Positions 26,301-38,300 of a stretch of 64,000 bases of DNA are shown here, piece after piece. The stretch lies in the NCBI RefSeq assembly GCF_963082655.1, contig NC_081556.1:73269227-73333226 (forward strand). Direction: 5' to 3'. The notes under the pieces were generated by a model. The model saw nothing but the letters and a program-made list of their open reading frames with translations, did no database searches and was not told the origin of the DNA. The DNA comes from Stomoxys calcitrans. Lineage: Eukaryota > Arthropoda > Insecta > Diptera > Muscidae. Every line of letters starts with the position of its first letter. Within the stretch, counting starts at the first letter, position 1. The translations under genes and the position numbers were made by a program.

Positions 26301-29300
26301 CCGATTTTGCTGTAATTTGGACAGTGAGTTGTGTAAGGTCCTTCGACATCCTTTTCAGGTCGGTCCAGATTTGAATATAGCTGCCACATAGACCGATCTC
26401 TCGATTTAAAGCTTTGGGCCCATAAAAGGAGCACTTATTGTCCGATTTCGCCGAAATTTGTGACAGTTCGTTGTGTTAGGTTCTTCGACATTTTTCTGCA
26501 ACTTGGTCCAGATTAGGATATAGCTGCAATATAGACCGATATCTCGATTTAAAGTCTTGGCCCCATAAATGGCTCATTTATAATCCGATTTCACTGAAAT
26601 TTGACACAGTGACTTATGTTAGGTTTTTCGACATCCATAGCTACGAAGAAGATAAATATTTAGTTATACACAATTGAATAATGACTTGTGCTTATTAGTA
26701 TTTGGTCCAAATCGGAACATATTTCGATACAGCTGCTATGGGGATTAAGGTATGCATATTTCACCGGATTTGGACGATAGATGGCATACATATACACGCG
26801 AGATGGTGGGTATCCAAAGTTCGGCCCGGCCGAACTTAACGCCTTTTTATTTGTTTTTAAGATTTGGTTGTTTGGCTCGTTTTCATTGCTTAAATCCTAC
26901 GATTAATAAAGATCTTTAATATTCGGCCAACCTTTTTTCAGTGTAGGAGCCATAATATTGGTCCGAAAAAATTTTCCGTAAGGTGTTTGTAACTTCCCAA
27001 AGTCTGTACAAAATTTCCTCAAAATCGGTTCAGATTTAGATAAAGCTTCCATATATATTTTTCATCCGATATCGCTTTTCAAGGCTATATAAGCTACAAA
27101 GTTGGTCATCCCTTTACAAAATTTTGCATGAGGTGTTTTATTTGATGTCTCAATATGTGTGGAAGATTTCATTAAAGTCGGTCATGATTAAGATATATCT
27201 TTTAGACGATATGCGCTTTAAAAAATGCAGGAGCCACAATTCATGTCTTATCTTCCAAGGTTATATTCGATATTTCAGTAGGTATTCAAAATTAAAGTCT
27301 GACTAGAATACGACATTGGTTATATGTATAAAATGTGGTACGTTGACTCGGTGGTGTAGGATATTATATAGAGGGATCCGCCCTACTTTTTGGTTTTCTT
27401 ACTCGATTTTTTATTTAAATTAAATTATCTCTATGGCCTGTGGGAGATGTAAGGTTTCATCACATATACATTCACAATATGCATTGTTTAAAATAAAAAA
27501 AAAAAAATTGGCATGCGACTAAATTATCTCCATATTGTACACTGCCCCCTTTTTCATATCGTATGGAATATGGTTTCAACCATTTGGCACACTAGCCAAA
27601 CGCATTTTAATTTGCTATTTCTGGCGAGAGCGCTTATTAAGCCTCTGTCGCCATGATCGTATTATTAAAATCCAATGTATTTCTTTTTTTTATTGAGTTG
27701 TTGACGTACATTGTAGTCTTAACCAATTGACGCATGCCAACATGGAAAATCAATATTTGGATACTAAATTCATACCAGTTTTAAAAAATTGGAAACCATT
27801 CAGAGATGGCTCAATTCCAAACTTCTACTATTTTCAAATAGCAACATAAATCTTGAATATCACATTGGCGCTAAACACTTTTCTCAATGATCACAATTTT
27901 GCAATTACGATTTTGATAACAATAAAAAACTGCGCACAACAACTAATCATTCTGTTTTTGTAACATCTCGAAATATTGATCTGATCTTATATATAAAAAT
28001 CAATTTGTGTTTGTTTATAGGTTTGTTTGTATGTTTGTGTGTTCTTTATAGACTCAGAAACGTCTGAACCTATTTTCTTGACATTTTCACAGATGGTGCA
28101 TAATGACCCCGTGGTGAAAATAGGGTATTACATTTTTTGATATCAGAAGGGGGTGGGGGGGGGGGGCGGACTCTCCCCCTTACCCTAATTTTCAGAAACG
28201 CCAGATCTCGGAGATGGGTGGTGCGATTTAAGCGAAATTTTGTCTGCTCTCTTATAGCACCCTAAAAATAAAAATTTGGTATCCAAATTTCGGATGGGGT
28301 ACCTAGGGGGGCTGCCCAACTCTAAAGCCTACCAAAAATATATTTAGACCAATCACGACAATAGGGGACTCAAATAAAAGGTATTTAGGATAAGAAAACG
28401 TATCTGGTGTTCAACTGTCGGACCAAGTGCTCAGGGGACCACCCCAAGCCCCAAAACACCCCTAAATCGGACATATTTACCGACCATGGCAATATGGGAC
28501 TCAAATGAATGGTATTTGCGGGGAGAATACGAATATCCAAATGTGGGACCACGTTTCTGGGTCTCCACCCCTTTCCCAAAACTCCCCCTAAACAGGACTT
28601 ATAAACTGACCATGGGAATATGGGGCTTAAATAAAATGTAGTTGAATATAGAATACGAATCTGATATCCAAATATGGGACCAAGTATTTGGGGGGCCGCC
28701 TCTCACCAAAAACATGCCCCAATGGAGACAAATTTACGACCAGTAAAGCACGAATTTGATATCAATATTCGTGAAAAGTGTCTATGGGGCCACCCCACCC
28801 CCACAACACCATCCAAATAGTAAGTATTTTCTGACTATTGCAATATGAGGCCCAAATAAGAGGGTTTTTAAAGTGGAACACGAATCCGATATATATTTTC
28901 AAGGCCAACTCACTGAGTGGCCGCCCATCCCTCAAAACACTCACTAAACCGGTCATGTTTGCCGACTATGGAAATATGGGGCTCAAATTAAAGGTATTTG
29001 GGAGTAGACCACGTAACTTATATCAACATTAGGGACCAACTGTCTAGGGGACGTCCCACCACCATAACAACCCCCAAATAGGAAGTATTTGCTCACCAAG
29101 ACAATTTGGGTCTTAAAGAGAGTGGAAATAAATATTCATAGTTTTTAGAGCCAATATTCCAAACCGGACATATTTGCTGACTTTTGCAATAAGGAGTTTA
29201 AATGAGATTAGAAAATGAATTTGATATCCAATTTTGAGGGCAATGGCAATATGGGGATCAAATAAATGATATATAGATATATGAGAAAAGAGCACGTTGA

Positions 29301-32300
29301 TGACATATTTTCAGGGCTTAGTGTTTGGGGGACCACTCCACTCCCCAAAACACTCCTAAATAGGGCATATTTACCGACTATGTCAATGTGGAGCTTAAGT
29401 GAAAGGTATGAGGTATGGGGGGGAGGGGGTAGAGCAAGGATTGATACCCATTTTCGGGACCAATTTTCTGGGGGTCTACCCCTTTCTCAAAATACCCCAC
29501 AAACAAAAATTTTTTATTGACAATCGCAATATGGGGCTCAAATCAAGGTATTTAGGGAGTAAAATACGAATTTAGGGCATCACCTCTTTCCCAAAACACC
29601 CCCAAAGGCAAAACATTTTTCGACCATGCCAATATGTGGCTCAAATGAAAGATATTTGAGATTAGAAAACGAATTTGATAACCAATTTTGCGGCCATGTG
29701 TCCAGGGGGCGCCTCATCCTGCAAAAATCTCTTAAGCCAATGGCAATATGGGGTTTAAATAAACGGTATTTGAGAGAAGAGCACGATGCTGTTATTTTTT
29801 TCAGGGCCAAGTATCTGGAGGACCACCTCTCCCCTGAAAACACCACTAAATCAGACATCATGAGAATAGAGTATAAGTATTTTAAGAATGGAGTACACCT
29901 TATATCCCAACTTAAATTCGTAGACCAATAAAGATCATATGGGATTCAGATAAAGGCACTTATATTGTAAACTGTTAGTTAACTTAGCATGGTATTTCAC
30001 TAAAAGATCTTTAATTGTCGAAAATAAATATTCCAAGGAAACTTTTGTTCCATATAAAGTAAAAGAAGTCGCAGTGGAGCGGGCCCGGGTCAGGTAGTAT
30101 ATTATAAGGTTATGTTAAACAAGTAAAAAGGCGTTAAGTTCAGCCGGACCGAACTTTGGATACCCGCCAAATCGGGTATATATGTAAACTATCATTCGTC
30201 AAAATCAGGTGAAAATCCATACCTTATGGCTATAGCAGCTATATCGAAATTTGGACCAAATACTAATAAGTACAAGCCATTGTTCAATTGTGTATAACAA
30301 AATATTTAAAAATTAACCGAACTGAAGCATATACGACACGGATGTCGATAAGCCTAACATAAGTCACTGTCTCAAATTTCAGTGAAATCGGATTATTAAT
30401 GCGCCTTTTATGAGGCCAAGACTTTAAATCGAGATATCGGTCTATAATAAAGAAATTAAAGAAGGATATCGAGTGACCTAACATAACTTACTGTCCCAAA
30501 TTTCAGCAAAATCTGATAATAAATGTGGCTTTAATGGGCCTAAGACCCTAAATAGGCGGATCGGTCCATATGGCAGCTATATCCAAATCTGGACCGATCT
30601 GGGCCAAATTGAGAAAGTATGTCGAAGGGGCTAGCACAACTCACTGTCGCAAATTTCAGAAAAATGGGATAATAAATGTGGCTTTTATGGGCCTAAGACT
30701 ATATGGGGGCTATATTAAGAAATAGTCTGATATAGCCCATGTTCGAACTTAGCCTGCTTATGGTATAGCCCATGTTCGAACTTAATCTGCTTATGGACAA
30801 AAAAATAATCTGCGCAAAATTTCAGCTCAATATCTCTATTTTTAAAGAATGTAGCGTGATTTCATCAGACAGGCGGACGGACGGACATGGCTAGATCGTC
30901 TTAGATTTTTACGCTGATCAAGAATATAAATACTTTGTAGGGTCGGAAATGGATATTTCGATGTGTTGCAAACCCCCATCCTTCGGATATGTGTTATATC
31001 TAACCCATCCTTCGGTGGTGGATATAAAAAATGCAAGGATATTAAACCGGCCCATGTCACTATGGACACACACCTAAGCCACTAATTGTCCTGTTTTGCG
31101 CTCTAAATACTAAAAAGAAACTTCGAAAAGAAAATCTTAGTCAGAAATTCCATGCTACTTTGAATTTTCGTTGTCCTACCCACCGTCTCGATATTCCATA
31201 GTGTTATATTCGTCGCCCAAACCATTAGTACGGACTACGAAGATCCGAAAAGCTAAACGCGAAAAGGTTACCAAGCTTACTGGTGACAGTCCTCTCACCC
31301 TTTCCGCAATGCAGATCGTGCCATCCTCAGAGATGGTTCGTGACCTTACCATCCTAATTTATGAATTCAAACATTGCCCTCGACAGTCGCAGATCCCTCA
31401 ACAAGTGTGCTGAACAATTAAAAATTCACCTGTTCTGGAACTACCTTAAACATTCCCGAAGAACTGTAATATGTGCGTTTGCCTCGAATGGCCTATGACT
31501 AAGTGCGGGTCGTGATCACTCCAAAATTATGAGGCACACTCTACCCACAAAAATGTCAGATTTTAATTTAGGATAAATAGCCTTCTAAGTTGACCTTCTT
31601 TGATTTTCCAAAAAAAAAAACTAAATTTTTTGGCATTTTAGCCCGATTTCAAGAGTTATATATATATATATAGGCCGATCGTCATGATTCTTTTTGCAAA
31701 AGGTAGAACTTAAAATCCTACAAAAAATATTTATAGGTGTCTGGAATATCTATATCATTTTATGAGATATTGGAGTTACAAATTTTTTTTGTGGCACTAT
31801 TTCTTTAAAAATTGGAAATCTGTTTATACATACCATTGGAAATTGGTTACAAAATTCTCCGGATAATAATAAAATATTGATGAAGATTGCCCTTTCCTGT
31901 TAAAAGTTATGTGCTTCACAACTTAAAATATCCGAAAAAACTAAATTACGAATTATAATTAAAATTTTACAGAAAATTGAAAAATTATATATTTTAGCCT
32001 TAAAAAAAGGAAAAGTATTAATTACTATTTTTTTTAAGGCGTAGCACCCTTTTCAAACATTCACTGGCAGGCAAAAGGATTTTAAGTTCTCATTTCTTTG
32101 AGGTCTTTTCTGGATTATCTGATGTGAACATTCGCATTTCCTGCGGTATCACAATGGACAAAAGTGTATAAGTGACTCTGATGTCAGCCTTCTATTTAAA
32201 ACATACCTAACAAGCTTCAAAAGGAAAAAAGGAAAAAAGGAAGGTACGAGTTTTGCTACTTCAAAAAAATACATTTTTTTAGTGATGGACAGCCATATGT

Positions 32301-35300
32301 ATTGGATTGCCCAAAAAGTAATTGCGGATTTTTTAAAAGAAAGTAAATGCATTTTTAATAAAACTTAGAATGAACTTTAATCAAATATACTTTTTTACAC
32401 TTTTTTTTTAGAGCAAGCTAAAAGTAACAGCTGATAACTGACAGAAGAAAGAATGCAATTACAGAGTCACAAGCTGTAAAAAAATTTGTCAACGCCGACT
32501 ATATGGAAAATCCGCAATTACATTTTGGGCAACCCAAATATTGGGGTGGTTATTCACAGCTTGGCAGGCGCGAACTTTAAGCAATATCCTGCAATGGAAT
32601 CTCAGTAAGATTTTAAGACCTAAAAAAGAAAGCGCAAAAAGATGTTACTTTATTTTGATTTTCTACTTAAATAAATCCATTTAGAAAATTGAGAGTATCA
32701 TAAAATCCCCCCGGAGGCTTAGTTAGTTGTTAGTTGTAATGCAAGAATCGTACATGCAATGGTATAACAATATATTACAAATCGTCTTAGTGAAGAACCG
32801 CAACTACTATTGCGTAATTGATTTGTAACAGATAGTTTTCAATTCGATTATAAGATGACAGCAAATAACGAAACTGTTTTTTCGCACTTTTTTATTGATA
32901 AAATTTTGGTTCTTTACGTAAATAACCTCCAAGAATGTGACCACGAGGAAGGTTTTGGAAAGAAGACATTGTACTATTACTTAAAACAAGTAAAAGCGTG
33001 CTAAGTTCGGCCGGGCCGAATCTTATATACCTCCCACCATGGATCGCATTTGTCTAGTTCCTTTCCCGGTTTCTCTTTTTTTGACAAACAAAGGATAAAA
33101 GAAAAAAACTGCTATGATATTGGAACTATATCAACTTATGGTCCGGACCATAATTGAACTGAATATTGAAGACCATAGTAGAAGTCAGAATTCAAATTTC
33201 AGCCAATTCGAATAAAAATTGCAACCTTTAGGGGCTCAAGAAGTAAAATTGGGAGATCGGTTTATATGGGAGCTGTATCAGGCTATAGACCGATTCAGAC
33301 TATAATTAACACGTATGTTAAAGGTCATGAGAGACGTCGTTGTAAAAAATTTCAGCCAAATCGGATAATAATTGCGACCTCTAGTGGCTCAAGAAGTCAA
33401 GATCCAAGATCGGTTTATATGGCAGCTAAATCAAAATATAGACCGATTTGAACCACAATTAGCGCAGTTATTGGAAATCATAACGAAACACCTCATGCAA
33501 AATTTCAGCCAAATCGGATAAGAATAAGAGATTCAAGAAGTCAAGACCCAAGATCAGTTTATATTGCAGCTATATCAAAACATGGACCGATATGGCCCAT
33601 TTACAATTCCAACCAACCTACAATAATAAGAAGTATTCGGGCAAAATTTCAAGCAGCTGGCTTTACTCCTTCGAAAGTTAGCGTGCTTTCGACAGACAGA
33701 CGGACGGACACACGGACGAACATGGCTTAAATGTCAGAAAATAGCTGCCTTCACACAGTTAAGACAAAATACAAAACCACTAGTTAACGCGTTTCAAGGA
33801 ATGCACAAGTCATCATCTTTTAAATATACTTTTCAATACATCATTCAGTGATGATGATAGGTTAGGTTAGGTTGAAAATTGGATGCGGATATTAATCCGC
33901 CCCATGCCACTATGGACATTCACCTAAACCAGTAATTGCGTAAACCACCTTCCGTCAAAATCCGGTGAAAAATTTATACCTTATGCCCCATAGCACCTAT
34001 ATCGAAATATATTCAAATTTGGACCAAATACAAATAAGTACAAGTCATTGTTCAATTGTGTATAACAAAATATTGATCTTTTTAGTAGCTATATCTATAT
34101 CTATATCGAAAAGCCTAACATAAGTCACTGTGTCAAATTTCAATGAAATCGGACTATAAATGCGTCTTTTTTGGGGCCAAGGGTACAAAAAAATGATTAC
34201 TTGGAGCTGCTTAAAAAGTTTGTTTTTGTACGCAATACCAAGGAATACCATTCCAAATTCAGAGCCTATTTGAACTTCGCAAGCATCTTTCTGCTTTTAC
34301 GCTTCTTACGCCACTTAACTCTTATTTCCTTCTTAACTTGAAGACGACTTGGGAACGAAAAGTTTCTCTCCAATATTTGCTATGTTATCCTGTAAGACTA
34401 ACGAAATTACATATTAGTCTTCGAACTTTTATTAACACCGTTTGAAAGCTAACGTTTCGTTATGCACACGAATTTCTTAAACTGTAGAAACTTTGTCTAC
34501 ATGATGTATTAAATTATCAAGAAAATTTATATGACGCTTTATTCTTCGATATTCTTCTTTATAAATTAAGATGTGTTTAATTGATGCTAAAATGTAAACT
34601 ATTTGCATTTATTTTAATGTATGTATGAGCTTTGTGTGGTTTGGGTTAAAATCCAAAGCATTCGTGCAAATTTAGAAAGCTTCTATGATATAATTAGTTT
34701 CTTCTGAGTTTGACGAGATTACCTCATTTGTTCATAGAGTAATTGAGTTCCAGAGACTTTGTCATTTTCTTTCTAAATGGCATCATCTGGCTCATAATTA
34801 GAAATGCATTCATTCGCTGACTCGGAATGTGACTGTATGTTAATGGAATTGCTTATTAAACATGCAATTAATCTCAAATTGCATTCAATAGTTTTAATTT
34901 TATTTGCAGGCATTACATTTATTTTACGATCAAATGTAATAATAGCATATGACTATGGTCATAGCCTCATTTTTCTGGGTGACTGAGATCAGCGGCTTAC
35001 ATAAATAGCAATACAAATAAAAAATTCTTCATTAATTGGAATTCAACTCGGATAGAAATGATCAGAAATCTGTAAATCGGAGAACATAAAGGTGGAAGAC
35101 GATAAGCTATAAAAAATAATTCAATTTACTATCATTTATTATGAACTCTCTTCATATAAATGCACATTATACATTTGCTCGTGCACAGCTAATTAAGGAT
35201 GAAGGATCGGGAAGACTTTACACCTGAGTGTTGTACGATTCAATACTATCTATACGAACTATTTTTAGCCGAATCGAAACTGGATGTCGCTAAGCGACTG

Positions 35301-38300
35301 ATATTCATAGAAAATTTTAGCATAGCCATAGACCTTTCAGAACAAGCTAACATTAGCAAGAGAGATAAACAGCACTGAAACAATTTTGCGATTTTCTCGA
35401 CAGTTTTTTGAAGAAGGCGTTCAGCTGCCAAAAGTCCCTGAGCTATATCCTTGTTACGTAACTTACACTTAATCTTTCTTATAACTGCACAAAATGCCGT
35501 TCAGATAGCTCCACACAAAGGTATTACCCACGTATAAACAGATCGCCAAATTTTGACTTCTTAATTCTGTGGAAGTGTCAATCATTTCACGATATAAACT
35601 CATCACAAAAACTTCAAAAAAATTAAGACTTGTGTAAATTTTTTGCAGACTTCAAGATAATCCAACATTCAATAAGTCCATTGTTACGCGTGCTGTGTGG
35701 CATGTGGCACCGTCTTGATGAAACCATACATCATGCAAGTCAAGCTCCTGCATTTTAGGCAAAAAAAATGTTGGATTTCATCTCACCGTTCACAGTTAAG
35801 TTACGATTCGCATCATCTTTAAAGAAGTACGATCCAATGATTCCATCTGCCCATAAACCGCACCCAACTGTGACTTTTTCTGGATGCATTGGTAGCTCTT
35901 GCAACGCTTCTGCCTGATGTTGACTCCAAAATCGACAATCCTGCTTATTTACGTACCCACTGAGCCAAAAATGAGCTTCGTCGCTGAACACAAGAAGCGC
36001 GCGATGAACTTTCTTAACAGAGCACCCATTTTTGATAACAAAATTCAATAATTTGCAAGCGTTGTTCGTTTGAAAGACGATTAATGGTTAAATTATAGAC
36101 CAAACTGAAAATGTTTGATAGTGAAACAAAACACGAAACGTGCGTGAGCTTTTTAAACCAGTGTTGCTAAAAAGATAATAGCTTAACAATCACCCTTTAT
36201 ATACTTTATGGGGTCTTAGACGAATATTTTGAGATGTTGCAAACGGAGTGAAGAAATTAGTATATCCCCATCCTTTGGTAGAGGGTAAAATAAATTTAAA
36301 ATTTGCTCATGTACTCTCCATTAAGGTACAGCGTTAATACTTCTCGTATGCCAATGAGAGCTGTCCGACACAAGTTTTAAGGGACCTCAATTTTATCGTC
36401 GAGTTTGAAAGTCTTGCCGCTGAGTTACATCACTTAGAAGGGAAAATGTCACGGCTGTTTACCTAAGGTTAATGCCCCACAAGTGTAGCCAGAACTAGAC
36501 TGGGGAACCGCCGATTATTTTTCCGATGTTCTCACGGGATTTGATCCCAGGCGTTTTGCATAGGAGGCGGACATAAAAACTTTTAACTTACTACAATTTC
36601 ACCGATTTGCACGAGATTTAGTGTGGAATGTTCTAAAGCCTCTGCTAAATTTCACCAAAATTGGTTCAGATTTTGGTTTAGCTCTCAGCATAGTTTTCAA
36701 CCTGCAGTCACTATAAGTCTTATTTCTCTTCAATTTAAAACAATTGAGCGTATAGTGGATCCATGATAAAGAGTATGATATCCAGCGAATTTTCCAGATT
36801 CAACCAGCTCGTCTACTCTACAACTCCCTGCGATATATCTGTGGTCCGGAACCCAGAACAGGCAAATTTTGAACGGTCTGTGGAGATCTGTGACAGTCAA
36901 GGGCGGTTTTTTTGAATTCAGAAATACGTTCTCCAGGTATTTGATGGCTGCCTGGCTGTCTGTGAAGATATTTATGCCAATCGTCTTTATGGCATTACAT
37001 CTCAGCCATTCCACCACTTAATTAATAGCAGGGATTTGCGCTTGATTCACACTACAGTGGCCGGGTAATCTTTTCGATATGACCAGTCCTAGGTCCTCAG
37101 AGTACACCCAAAGCTCATCTGGTCGTTTAGTTTGGAATCATCCGCATAGAAGTCCATGTAATTTCTATTACCAGAGATATCACAGTTCCAATCGGTTCCA
37201 TCAGGAATTGTGGTACAGTACTTTTTATCAAAAAGCGGCCCACACTGTCTGGAACACCGGGTATTGATCAAGGATAACACATGTTCGTAGCCGCCACATG
37301 ACCAAAAAGAAAACTCCCTCACAGCAGTGGTCGGAGCAATTTGTCGGGCCACAATGTTCAGAGGCATTAAATTCAGTACATCCGATTATGAAGTCCTCAT
37401 TGCAGCTGTGATGCACAAACAAACCATCCTTTGGATCAAGCTGAGTATGAAACAGTATGTGGAAGCATCGTCCACCAGATAGAACTAAAGGTCTAACAAC
37501 GGCAGTAGTCGTATATACCCAGTGTATGACATGCGGTTTAAACTGTTGCCAATGGCTCATATGTAGGTATATAGGGCAAGAGTTCTTGCCTTTTCCAAAA
37601 TGCTTGATTAGTAATCCAATTTCGTGCCCAGCAAAAAACCCAGGTATTCTGCGCTTTCAGTATATGGAAAATTCTCTCCTCCCAAAGAGATAGGTGCCAT
37701 TGTGGGTAACTTGTGTCTCCTAGTGAAAAGAACTACATTTGTCTTTGACAGATATACGCCTAGACCATTTTCGGTAGCCCACTTCGCTGTCGTACGTTGA
37801 GCTTCCTAAGGTATAAAGAACATTCCTCTAAACGCAGTTGCCACGCCATCGGCATAAGCGACCACTTTCACACATTTTTCTTTCAGAGGCAATAATATAT
37901 TATTATTGGTTTTAGTTTAAAGTAGAGGAGACAGTACAGCTCCTTGAAGAGTTCCTCTGATGACTGATCTTTTCCGATCTACAGATCGCAACTCTACCGT
38001 TATGCAAGATGCATAGTAGGTTGAGTAAGATTGTTGAAAATAAGGTGCGGATGTTAATCCGCCCCTTGTCCCTGTGGACTTACACCTATGCCAGTTATCG
38101 TCTCGATGTGCGCTCTGAATACTAAAAAGTAACCTCGAACAAGTAAAAGCGCGCTAAATGCGGCCGGGTCGAATCTTATATACCCTCCACCATTGATAGA
38201 ATTTGTCAAGTTGTTTGGCAGATATTACTTTACAGACAAACAAGAGATAATGGATAAGAATTGCTATGTTATTTCAGCTATACTAAGTTATGAACCAATT

